This document shows, piece by piece, positions 1 to 10,468 of a stretch of 64,000 nt of DNA. Under the pieces are notes generated by a model, which made no database searches, had not been told where the DNA came from, and saw only the letters and a list, made by a program, of their open reading frames with translations. Numbering within the stretch: position 1 is the stretch's first letter; each line of letters starts with the position of its first letter. The stretch is from the NCBI GenBank assembly GCA_030063045.1, contig JAQSEB010000200.1:124001-188000 (forward strand), in the 5' to 3' direction. This DNA is from Pratylenchus scribneri. Taxonomy: Eukaryota > Nematoda > Chromadorea > Rhabditida > Pratylenchidae. The translations under genes and the position numbers were made by a program.

Positions 1-50
1 TTGGTTAGTCCAAATTTATTTAATTTAATATTTATTAAATACAATTGAAG

Positions 51-896
51 GCATCATCGAAAAACATTGGTTGAATGTTTTGATGGAGTGAATTTAAATG
101 AAGAATTGGAATTTATTGCATTCCAACTCCAGGATGAACCAAAGAATTATCACGCATGGCAATATAGGTTATTAATAATAAATTAATATTATTTTAATTA
201 ATTTCAATTTTAGGCAATGGCTTGTTGAACATTTTAACCTTTATTCGGTCAACGAAATTAATTTTTCCACTGAATGCATCCGAGAAGATATTCGAAATAA
301 TTCTGCATGGAATTATCGTTATTTTATTGCCGCTAATTTGAGTGATTGCTTCAACCAGGAAAAATTCCTCCAAAGTGAAATTGAGTAATTTATAATTTTA
401 ATTTGACAAAAAAATGAATTTATTTCAGTTTTACTTTGGCCTGCATTCGAAAGGCGCCTTCAAATGAAAGTGCGTGGAGTTATTTGTCCGGGTAAAGAAC
501 GTCCAAATAAACATAAATAAATGTCCATATATAAATTAAGAATTCTTTTGAATGACCAAATTGGCCCAGATCGACCAGAAATTGTCAAATGTTGCGAAGA
601 ATTATTAAATCCTCAGCGTCAACCTCCTTGCCATTCTTCTCATCTTCGAATTTTCCTAATCGATGCAATTATTGAAAAATTACAAAAGAATGATGGCGAT
701 GAGGACAAATTGAGGGAGGAATATTTGAAAAAGGCAAATCAGGTTTAATTAAATTAAATTAATTTTAAAAATATTTATTTTTTATTTTAAGCATTTGGAT
801 GTTCTCGAACAAATTGACCCAATTCGACATAATTTTTGGGTTTATAAAAGGAATTATTTGCACAATTTGTTCCAATCCACATCCACTTCATCTTAA
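51..896 (+). CDS. FNTA: Protein farnesyl/geranylgeranyltransferase type I alpha subunit, 3' part
   Basis: This is the C-terminal part of the alpha subunit shared by protein farnesyltransferase and geranylgeranyltransferase-I, which add prenyl lipids to CaaX proteins in the cytosol. The 5' end lies outside the window; bases 1-50 are the tail of an intron. I read exons 51-167, 214-384, 429-491, 541-742 and 792-896. The product shows the tandem PPTA helical-hairpin repeats: a repeat with NYHAWQYRQW, a second with NNSAWNYRYF, a third with NESAWSYLSGIL. All junctions keep the frame, and introns are about 44-50 nt. The stop is TAA at 894-896, followed by AATAAA-like motifs near 920. NAA30 starts 153 bp downstream on the same strand, which suggests an operon. 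Identity is from family knowledge; frame and splicing are read directly. Confidence 0.9.
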
Positions 897-1049
897 TTTA
901 TTAAATTTGCATTTTCAAATAAATTGAATAAAATTAAATTGAACATTTTTTGTAAATATTCCAAAATTGTTGCTCAAATTTATATTTTTATTTATTAGAA
1001 AAAGTTTAATTATTCAATTAATTAAATCAATTTGAAGAGAAAAAAAAGA

Positions 1050-2053
1050 ATGATTCAGGTTAGTTTGGAATAAATTTAATTTTTAAATTTAATTTTGGGA
1101 ATTTTGAGGTAGACATTTTCCCAATTGAAATGCCAAAAATGGACAAAAGAATGGATGAATGTGAATATTCGGAGGAAAGTGCAAAATTATTGGGGCGGAT
1201 TATTGAATTGAGGGATGGACGAAGAATTTCGGTGGAAAAATACAAAGATGAAAGCCAACTTGGCGAAATTATGGATTTAATTGGGAGGTAAATATTTAGT
1301 ATTTTACTAAATTAATTTTAATTAATTAATTAAGGGAATTGAGTGAACCATATTCAATTTATACTTATCGATATTTTATCAATTATTGGCCAGAATTATG
1401 CATTTTGGTGAGTAAAAGGAATAAAATATTTTATTAATTAGAGAAGGGAAAATTAAATTAAGGCACACGATCCGGACAATCAAGGGAAAATTGTTGGAGT
1501 GGTCATTTGGAACATCAAAAGGTGGAGGAGGAGGATATTCGATTTGGCCAGGGTAAAAATTAATTAATTAATACAAATAATTTAATTTAATTCCATTAGG
1601 CTACATTGCAATGTTGGCTGTTGAAGATGGTTATAGAGGAATGGGATTGGGCACAAGATTGGTCCGAACAGTAATTCGAGTGATGGAGGAAAGGGAATGC
1701 GATGAGGTTGGCCAAAAAATTAATTTAATTAATCCATTTATTCCAATTGATTTAAGGTTGTCCTTGAAACAGAAGTGTCCAATGCCCGTTCCCTGAGCCT
1801 TTACGGACGACTTGGATTCATCCGTGAATCTCGTCTTTTTCGATATTATTTGAATGGATCGGATGCATTTCGACTAAAACTTTATTTGAAAAAAGTGACC
1901 ACTATCGGCAGAAATTATGAGCAAATAATTCAAAATAACAATAATTGTGGATGCGGAGATGAAAATGAGCATCAGCATGGATTTGGAGGGAATGAGGCTC
2001 TCAATAATCACAATAATTGTTTACCCTCAAGCAGCAATAGCACACATCTTTGA
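1050..2053 (+). CDS. NAA30: N-alpha-acetyltransferase 30 (NatC catalytic subunit), with an apparent frameshift
   Basis: GNAT-fold catalytic subunit of NatC, which acetylates the N-terminal Met of nascent proteins at the ribosome. Exons read: 1050-1058, 1109-1287, 1335-1407, 1463-1552, 1600-1706, 1757-2053. Diagnostic segments are [34 protein letters not shown] (acetyl-CoA-binding R/Q-x-x-G-x-G/A type loop), [15 protein letters not shown] and [18 protein letters not shown], all typical of NAA30/MAK3. The tiny first exon codes only MIQ. Odd point: in exon 4 the frame entering as GKIVGVVIW must change near 1507-1513 to give [14 protein letters not shown], which is the only frame that splices to GYIAML. 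Compared with the family the expected CK-L codons are missing, so a few bases appear lost there (true frameshift or assembly error). The Asn-rich C-terminal extension after 1900 is not part of the domain. Confidence 0.85.
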
Positions 2054-2149
2054 TCAATTCATACAAAACTTTCATTTTAATGTTAATTGCCTACTTTTAG
2101 AAATGTGAATAAATTCCTATTATTGTCTTATTTTTATTCTTATCATTCT

Positions 2150-3065
2150 TATAATTGTAATTCTGATTTGTAATTTGCACTAAATTGTAATTCTGATTTG
2201 TAATTTGCACTAAATTGTAATTCTGATTTGTAATTTGCACTAAATTGTAATTCTGATTTGTAATTGTAATTGCCCCATTCTGATTTGTAATTGTAATTGC
2301 ACTATTCTGATTTGTAATTGTAATTGCCCCATTCTGATTTGTAATTGTAATTGCACTATTCTGATTTGTAATTGTAATTGCACTATTCTGATTTGTAATT
2401 GTAATTGCCCCATTCTGATTTGTAATTGTAATTGCACTATTCTGATTTGTAATTGTAATTGCCCCATTCTGATTTGTAATTGTAATTGCACTATTCTGAT
2501 TTGTAATTGTAATTGCCCCATTCTGATTTGTAATTGTAATTGCCCCATTCTGATTTGTAATTGTAATTGCCCCATTCTGATTTGTAATTGTAATTGCACT
2601 ATTCTGATTTGTAATTGTAATTGCCCCATTCTGATTTGTAATTGTAATTGCCCCATTCTGATTTGTAATTGTAATTGCACTATTCTGATTTGTAATTGTA
2701 ATTGCACTATTCTGATTTGTAATTGTAATTGCCCCATTCTGATTTGTAATTGTAATTGCCCCATTCTGATTTGTAATTGTAATTGCACTATTCTGATTTG
2801 TAATTGTAATTGCACTATTCTGATTTATAATTGTAATTGCCCCATTCTGATTTGTAATTGTAATTGCACTATTCTGATTTGTAATTGTAATTGCACTATT
2901 CTGATTTGTAATTGTAATTGCCCCATTCTGATTTGTAATTGTAATTGCCCCATTCTGATTTGTAATTGTAATTGCCCCATTCTGATTTGTAATTGTAATT
3001 GCACTATTCTGATTTGTAATTGTAATTGCACCATTCTAATTTGTAATTTTAATTCTGGTTTGTAA
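2150..3065. repeat. AT-rich minisatellite, 27-bp units
   Basis: A tandem array lies between the convergent NAA30 and kinase genes. The first three units (about 2160-2258) are about 30 bp, of the form TGATTTGTAATTTGCACTAA plus AATTGTAATTC. From about 2259 on, the unit is 27 bp, TGATTTGTAATTGTAATTGC followed by either ACTATTC or CCCATTC. The two unit variants alternate irregularly over about 28 copies. The last copies (from about 3030) decay. The reverse strand is open through the array only because 27 is a multiple of three; the resulting QLQLQIRxx peptide repeat is not a credible protein. The 30-bp type recurs at 37.1-37.9 kb and a degenerate trace at 44.97-45.09 kb. Confidence 0.95.
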
Positions 3066-3189
3066 TTATAATTATGGCTTTTTCCGAAAAATAAAGCAAT
3101 TTATTATTTGTTGCATTGTTTTTGTTATAAATTAATAAAATAATATAATACAAATGGACAATAATAATTAATATAAAAATGCATTCCAT

Positions 3190-4894
3190 TCAATCTTTGG
3201 GCCAACTACCGCCAAAAGCAAATTCATTTGCGAAATAATTGGGGAAAAGAGAAATGGGTGGTACGGTGGCAAAAAATGATTGATTGCTGCCTCCGGCAAA
3301 TCTTTGTCCCACATTACCGTAATTATAGAATCTACCACCGCCTCCCCCAATTCGGCGATAATGCCTTTCTTCTCTCTACGAAATGTGGAAATTAAATAGA
3401 ATTTTGTTTTTTTTCACAACTTGAAGCATTTCGCGCATTCTTTGGCCAATTTGACTAAAATCAGGTCGATCAATGGGTCTACTTCTCCAACAAGAAATCA
3501 TCAATTCAAAAAGCACATCCGGACAATGGATTGGCTGGGAAAGACGACGGCCACTCTCCAGAAAATGTCGAACATCCGTACTCGGAATTTCGCCGTAAGG
3601 CACAGCAGCCCGGGTCCAAAATTGAGTAAAAGGAAAAAAGCATTTATTAATTCATTTTTATTATTTATTACCAACAATTCCCAAAGTACAATTCCAAAGG
3701 ACCAAACATCGGAAAAAACGGAGTAAGAACTCCTGTTTTGGGGGAATGAATTAAATGAATTTCATTAGGGAATGAATGCCTGTCCTGAAGCAATTCAATG
3801 GACATCCATTTCAATGGCAATTTTGCTGGCATTCGATGGGATGGGCCCGGCTCATTCAAATCAATTGCCAATCCAAAATCGGCAACTTTGACCACACCTT
3901 GTTCAGTTAACCTAATAAAATTTAACAAATTATTTGGTCCCATCCTTTTATTCCCACATGCAATTTCTTGCGGCCAAATCCCGATGCACAAAACCCTGAT
4001 CCGCCAAATATACCATTCCATCGGCAATTTGAAGGCCAAACCAAGCCAATTCCATCACAGTTAATACCTAAATGACAAATTGCATTGGCAGGTGGAAAGA
4101 AAAGAGGAATATGGAATGATGGACTTGCCCGGAATGAATCGCCAACAAAAGTGCGCAAATCACCAAAATGCATAAAAGGCATAATCATTGAAGGCAATGG
4201 ATTAATGTAGCTGCCATTTTCACCGCCCAAACAAACACCATAAATTCGCAAAATCTAATTGAGATAATGAATTTTGTTTGGGGCAAAATGTTGGCAAACA
4301 TTTCGATGGCAAAGACGCCTCATAATTGCCGCTTCCCGAAGAAATTGTTCAATTGAATGAATCGAATTTGGCATACTTTTCAGACTTTTGACGGCAACAG
4401 GCACAATTTGGCCAGTCAAAGGATCGTTGAGTTGGGCTCGAAAAACATGACCAAAATGGCCTTAAAATAGAAATGAATGAATGGTAAAAGAAGGTAGAGG
4501 GATTTGGTCACCTTTTCCAACGCATTCCCTCAAATGAAGGAATTTGGATGGGATCAACATTTTTTGAATGCATCGCCGCAAGGGTGAAGGCAATCGATTT
4601 AGCAATTCATGGGGTGAACAATATCTGAATGGATAAATAAAATTGGCCAATTCAAATGCCATCCAAACAAAGTCTCAACCTTCGAAGATGCCGTCCTCCA
4701 TTCTCTGGCCGACTTTGTGGTGGCCAACTTTGTTGGAAATGATGGGAAAATGAAGTGCCCAAAATGGAATGAGGAAAATCATAGGAAAGTGAATCACTCT
4801 CCCCTGGGGAATAATAATCAATTGGGGGAGGCCCAAAAAGGGGATTGAGGAAAATTGTACGGCCAAAACGGGAATGGCGGAAATCGGTGGCCAT
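3190..4894 (-). CDS. MET-related receptor tyrosine kinase, cytoplasmic part
   Basis: Complete tyrosine kinase domain on the minus strand. In order: a juxtamembrane stretch beginning at 4894; the glycine loop VGKGHFGHVF; the catalytic lysine in VPVAVKSLK; alpha-[15 protein letters not shown]; hinge region with [13 protein letters not shown]; catalytic loop [65 protein letters not shown]...RPDF; and a Gly/Tyr/Phe-rich tail ending at the TGA (3190-3192). The GDLR hinge motif and the GRRL..P..CPD segment resemble MET/RON. The activation loop has no tyrosine where MET has its YY pair. Two introns appear to use GC donors (4127-4128 and 3778-3779). The 5' end is uncertain: an acceptor precedes the ATG at 4894, so upstream exons are likely. 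A hydrophobic stretch near 5070-5170 could be the membrane segment, but I could not join it in frame. Confidence 0.8.
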
Positions 4895-7253
4895 TTTGCT
4901 AAAATTGATCGAAAATTTAAATTAGGTGAAAAATTGTAAAAATAATTGGATGTTTTTGTTGCTTTTCCATTGATGAGGAGAAAAAGCAATTTCCTCCCCA
5001 ACATTTAATTGCTTTTGCCTTTCTTTCATTCATTCTTTTATTCCCTTCATTTCCCCTGCCAATTTCCATGTGAGAGGAATTCCCGCTAATAAAGCCAGCA
5101 AAATGGCAGAAAAGTAGGAAAAAAAAGGGAGAATAGCTAAAATAGTCGGACCAACAATATTGGCGAATTTGCAAAAAAAAAGTGGGGTCCAACCAACAAA
5201 AAAAAGGGGAGAGGACAGCTGCTGGATGAACCTTGTTTTTGGTTGAGGGTGGATTTTAGGATGGAAAATGAATTTTATTTTGGAAATTGTCAAAATGAGG
5301 GGAAATGTGCGTTGAATGAATACAATGGAAAAAACGAGAATTTGGGTTGAGAGGATTTGCGAATGGCAGAGCCAGGTTGATGAGGGATTTTGGTGGATGA
5401 CACCAACCATTTGCTCAAAATGACAAATGTTTTATGAATTTTGATGACCATTGGCTGCCCCAAAAGCCAAAACCGCAGCTGACTTTTAATTTTGCTGTTG
5501 GTGATTTGATTTCTTTAGGTCGCTTTCCTTTGATGATTTAATTAGCCGGATAATTTTCACATTCATTCATTATTCCCTCCAAAAATGGAAGCAAAATTGG
5601 GCATAGAGGATTTTGGGGATTTACTGGATTTGAATTTGAACTGGATTAGGGATGACCTAGAAGGGGGAGGGAAGAATCGTTTGAAGAATACTTGAACCAG
5701 AAAAGAGTGAAGGGAAAAGGGTGACAAAAAAACACTCGAAAAACATGAAAAGAAGTTCGCGCGCCCCAATTTCGTTGCAAAATTCTAATAGTTCCTTGCC
5801 CAATTTTTGAATGGTCCCATTTTGTGTTTTTTTGGGGAATAATGGCCATTTTATCTTTGAAAATTACTTAAATTGAAATGAATGATGGAATTTTGATGAA
5901 TAAAAAAAATAGAGATTTTTTGGTGCAATTTGATCCAATCCACCCCATTCCCCCATTCACAATCAGTCAACAAAAATTGTTGTCTGGCCCATTTTGTCCC
6001 TGTTGTCCTATTTCTTTCGGTTGTTTGACCAGCCAAAGTGAATGAATTCATCGTCCATTTGACCGGACAGAAATAGGAATTTGGCCAGTCGGTGGCCGCA
6101 CAATTTTCGGATCAAATTCAATCGGGGAAATGGGGCGAAGGGTCCATTGACCAAAATAATTGGAAATTTTTTACTGGAATTTGCCTTTGTTTTTCCCTAT
6201 TTTTGTTCAGCACATTTTCCCAAAAATAAAAGGTGATAGGAAAGGAGTATATTTTTTATGGAAGAATAGTGGAGACTGTAGAATAAAAGAGGATTGAATA
6301 CAAAAGGAGGAAATGAAGTGCCCTGAGGGAAGATGCACGCCATTATATTCTGCTGAATGGGATGAATTGGAAAATGTGGATTGGTTTGGATTTGAATTGA
6401 GGGCGCGCGCCATTCAGCCAAAACAATGATTTATTTAGTCCATTCCATCCACCAATTGACCGTGGCCTAATTATTTAATATTTTTGGAAAAAGAATTGGG
6501 TGAAAAAAGAAGGAAAATGTCAATTTCTGGATTGGAATAGAATGGAAGGGATATAGGCAATTTTCACCATTCTGTTCAATTGTTTGTGGATTGGCTGATT
6601 ATCGAATGGATGGATGGGCCAATTCATTGTTTCCTTCCACAAATGGATAGAAAAGGGCCCTCACCATTTTGGCCATCGCCGGTTTGTTTGGGTTGAAGGA
6701 GGACATTATTCTTTGATGGTACAAAAATGAATGGATGGATGGATGGGATGGATGGTTGAAGCTGGTTGGATGGATCAATCGACGAGGATTTGCGTGAGAA
6801 GGGTTAAAATGGGGAAGGCGAGCCAGCCGCCTGCACAAACAAAAATGTTGGGAACGGCTGGCGGATTTTTGGGTGAAGGAGGGGGGGGGAAGGGGTGGAG
6901 TAGAGCACCGGAACCGCCGTTGGATGGATGGCCGCGATTAATTGGCCGCGGGGGACCGGTCTTCTTGCCGACTCACTTCCCCGTTCCCCCCCCCCCCCCC
7001 CCCCCATCCATTCATCCATCGAAAATATTTGATTATTATTTGCTTTATTAAAAGGGGAAAGTGGTTAAAGACAAAATGCAAATATGGAGATCATCCAGTC
7101 CATCACATGTTATTTTATTGGGTTGATTGGGTCATTCCCCTCCATCTAATTCCTCATTGTTCATTGATAATTCATTTTCGTCTTCATTTTCTTCATTTTC
7201 TGCTTTGAATTCTGCCAATTTTGTATAGAAATGCCGAAAATAGAGAAGGCTAA
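4895..7253. other. Unresolved region upstream of the kinase
   Basis: No convincing gene. The minus strand has a hydrophobic stretch (about 5070-5170, ILAILPFFSYFSAILLALL) followed by basic residues that could be the kinase's transmembrane segment, but no in-frame splice to the kinase was found and no Sema, PSI or IPT-like ectodomain could be recognised. Near 6725-6780 there is a GGAT/ATGG short tandem repeat. 6800-7010 is locally GC-rich and includes a 9-G run (6881-6889) and a 20-C run (6986-7005). Confidence 0.4.
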
Positions 7254-9873
7254 TCAATTGTGCCTTTTGAAGCCAATTCTGCAAATTTGAATTGAATTTT
7301 CGAATTCAAAATGGACAAAAACCCGAAAATGCCAGAAGAAAAGGAGGAAACAAAGGAAAAGAAGGATTGCCTGAATAAATGGCAACAATATATACAAAAT
7401 GCAATTTAATTGTTGAAAACAATTTTGATTGGCATTTAATGGGGGCAAATTGGATTGAATCTGATTGATGAGGGGGAAATGAATTGAATGAATAATTGGA
7501 TACCGTGAAAATGGTGGATCGAGAATGGATTTGGTGGATTTCATCGGCCAATTGGAATCGACGATTTGGATTGCCATTTTTTGGCGAAGGAATTGCCCGT
7601 CGATGAATTCGAATTGGTCCACTGAAATATTCCCCAAAATTGGTTGATTTTATCCCTTTTTAATACATTTTATTATCATTTTGTTCCTCCTCTGCCGAAA
7701 TATCATTTTTTGATGGCCTTTTTATGAATGGCCGATTGCATTCCACTTCACATCCAAATTTGCATCTTTTGACCATTCCTTGGTACGAAACATGGGCCTA
7801 AAATTCAAAAAAAAATGAATTTATTTCAATAATATTTTTGACTTTGTCCGGAAATCCACCGAATTTGACCAAAATTCGAAGTTTATTTTGGTCAATTTGG
7901 CTGATTGAAAGGACAATGGCCGGATTGACAATGCATCTTTTTTTGAATTAATTGAATATTAATAAATAAAATGAACCCATTTTGATCGATTAATTGAATC
8001 CATTTTCCCTCTGAATCCACTGCCTTCAAATCATTGATCACCATTTGCTCCTCCTCCTCCCCATTTTCATCCTTCATTCGAATATTATTTATCCTTCTAA
8101 TCTCCAAAAATCCCTTTTCGCCCATTTCCACTTTTTGTGCCGGATTGCCCCAGGCATCCAACACTTCCAAACGATATTTTGGGACATTGTCAAATATTCT
8201 TTGATGTTTATTATTTGGGGGCAAAACAATGACCCGGGTGGAAACACTTTGACGGGATTGGCCATTGCCTGGGGCGGCCATCCATTCTTCTTCTTTGGAT
8301 TCATTGACTCGAAGCCGAATTTTGAGTGAAGGCAATGTCCCATCCTCCCCATATTTGTGGTGGATTCCACAATTTGCTTGGACCATTTTGTCCCTTGAAG
8401 TGATCAATTCAGTGCTGCCCTCCTTCACCAGGAATTGGCCGTGAACAAGCAAATGGGATGATTCTGACTGAGAATTCAGCAAATTGATGAATATGCCTTT
8501 GCCCTAAATTATTAAGCCACCCTTTTTTCGAATCCACATTCCTCAAATGGCAATTCCACTGTAAATTGATGTGTTTCGGAAATGCTCTTTTGGCATCCTT
8601 TGCCCCTTTTGGATCGAATATTTCCTCGGAATAATTTTAGTGGGGAATGACCAAAAAGAAAAAGAGAATTGGCCCGGCAATCGAGTCGAACTAGTCAAAA
8701 TGTGATGAATTATTCATTAACATTGTTTTTGGCCCACAATTCATGCATTCATCCAATTCACCGCTGCTCAATCCATGGCCCAATTGTTCCAGCACATTTC
8801 GGCCCAAACCTCTCAAAGCCAAATGGCTAAGGTAGCATCGACCGGTGGATGAATCGTGAGTCCATGAACGACAAATTGATGAATTTTGGGAAAGAATGGT
8901 GGCAAGACAGGCTTGTTGGCATTGTTCGGGTGATCTTATTTGGAAGAGGAGGGCCGAAAATGGCTCCACAAAACCGGCTTGATTTATTCGGGAAAAACCA
9001 CAATGGGAAGGGTCAATTTGATCTAAAAATGAGGCAATGAATTGACCTAAGGCATTGTCATTTGAACCTTTTGGCCCACAATTTGACTCAAATGTGTCCC
9101 ATTCGGCATTTTGGTGAAAATATTTGCGCAATCCATGCACATTTTGGGGCGAAATTCTCGAAAGATGGCATTTCTTTTGGACTTGGGAATATGCGGCACT
9201 GGCACAATCAATGCTGGCAAATTTAATTTTTTGAAATATCCTCTTTATTTTGGTTACTTTTTCTGGCATTCAAATAAACACGTAGAAAGGGAAATTGGAC
9301 CCGAAAAATTGGCATCCAATTGGAATTGGCTGTTTGGAATAATTCGAGGGAATTTTTGGAATGTCCAATCATTTTTGGAACATTGAGATTGGATGGATTC
9401 AGAGGTGCAGAATCGAGTTATTCCAAAAATGGCAACCAAAGGTGATTGATGGTTTTTGGCCTCAATTTGATTGGAATGCAGAGTGCATAGTGGATCACCA
9501 CGAATATTTTGAAGGAAATTGGCACCCGCACATTCAGGCTTCTGAATTCCATTGAAAAGAAGATTCATTTTCGGGGGAAAACCTGGGCACATTTTCGGGC
9601 GCATTCATCGATGGAATGAATGTCCAAAAAATGTTCAATCATTTCACCTTCAAATGGCCTCAAATGTTCAATGAAAAATGAGGAAATGGTCGATGGGCCA
9701 CACAATGATTTTCCTGTGAGCATAATTCAGCGTATGGGATATGGATTCAAAGGGAAAAAAGGTGAACCTTTTCCATCTGATTGAATTCGCAAGGAAATGC
9801 GTTCAGCAATAATTGGACGAATGAAAGGTAAAACAAAAACAAATATTCGTAAAAATAGAATCCCAAAATTCAT
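7254..9873 (-). CDS. PAN-domain / ZP-domain transmembrane protein (NOAH/NompA-like)
   Basis: Apical extracellular-matrix protein of the cuticle or sensory-sheath type. It starts at the ATG at 9871-9873 with a signal peptide (FGILFLRIFVFVLPFIRPIIA). It has three cysteine-paired PAN/apple modules: one around IDECARKCAQKPECAG (~9600), one around STCLFECQKNIDCASAAY (~9230) and one around SPEQCQQACL to CYLSHLALRG (~8900). A ZP-N half begins VRLDC/FRLDCRANSLFL (~8670) with LPFEECGFEKR. The ZP-C half includes YRLEVLDAWGNPAQKVEMG, LIDQNGCIVNPAIV and VKRCKFGCEVEC. After the ZP come a basic RIHRR site (likely the furin-type cleavage site), a spacer, a membrane segment (CILYILLPFIQAILLFLCFL) and a short tail. 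About 10 introns. One junction inside ZP-N needs removal of only 17 nt (8504-8520). PAN plus ZP plus TM fits NOAH-1/-2 or NompA better than LET-653, which lacks a TM. The order of domains is clear; the ortholog is not. Confidence 0.8.
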
Positions 9874-10468
9874 TTTGATTTTACGGAAATATTCAAATGA
9901 AGCAGCTTCTCCTTTTTCTTTAGAGAGGGAATTTGGTCAAAATTGAAGAAGAATGAAAGGAAATTGAGGATTTTGGGAATTGAATGGGGATAAGGTGTGG
10001 TGTTCTCCTTTTACAGCAGTCAAAATAATTCATTTTGCCATCGCCGGAGGCGTTGTTGAAAGTGCAAAAGAAGAAAAGGAAAATGAGGGAAAAGCAACCT
10101 TAAACTGGGTCAACCAATTGCTTTCTCTCCTGCGGCGGCGATTGATGAAAATTGAAATCCACTTTTCCTTTTCCAATCCCCCATTTTGGTTACAAAATAA
10201 ATCCGATCAATCGCCCCAAATTTATTTTTATCAATCAACAATTTAAACACAAATACAAATGGTCAAAAGGGAATTTAATTTATTTTTATACATAAATTCG
10301 ACTATAAATTGACTACAAATTAGAGCATTTTTATGAAATAAAGTATTTAATTAAGGCATGAATTTAATTCAATAATCGACATTTTAATATTAAAATTGAT
10401 TAGAATATAAAAATAAGAATATATAAATGAAAGAAAGAATTTAAATATCGCCAAAATGAATGTTGTCT
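9874..10468. other. Intergenic, PAN-ZP promoter side and SPT2 3' flank
   Basis: AT-rich DNA between the PAN-ZP start and the end of the SPT2 gene, both on the minus strand. I see no coding signal. Multiple AATAAA-like and poly-A/T stretches near 10330-10440 are consistent with the 3' UTR of the SPT2 transcript. Confidence 0.5.

Noticed and set aside
2240..3034. Long minus-strand open frame encoding QLQLQIR repeats
   Set aside because: It is a by-product of a 27-bp tandem repeat whose length is a multiple of three; no start context, no flanking exons, no domain.
2150..3065. CRISPR-like array
   Set aside because: Units are contiguous with no unique spacers and the genome is eukaryotic; this is a minisatellite. 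The same holds for 37132-37930.
7254..7649. PAN-ZP protein ending at the TAA after NDNKMY, making it a secreted LET-653-like protein
   Set aside because: A GT-AG intron right at that point continues the frame into RIHRR, a spacer, a membrane helix and a tail, which is the usual ZP protein layout.
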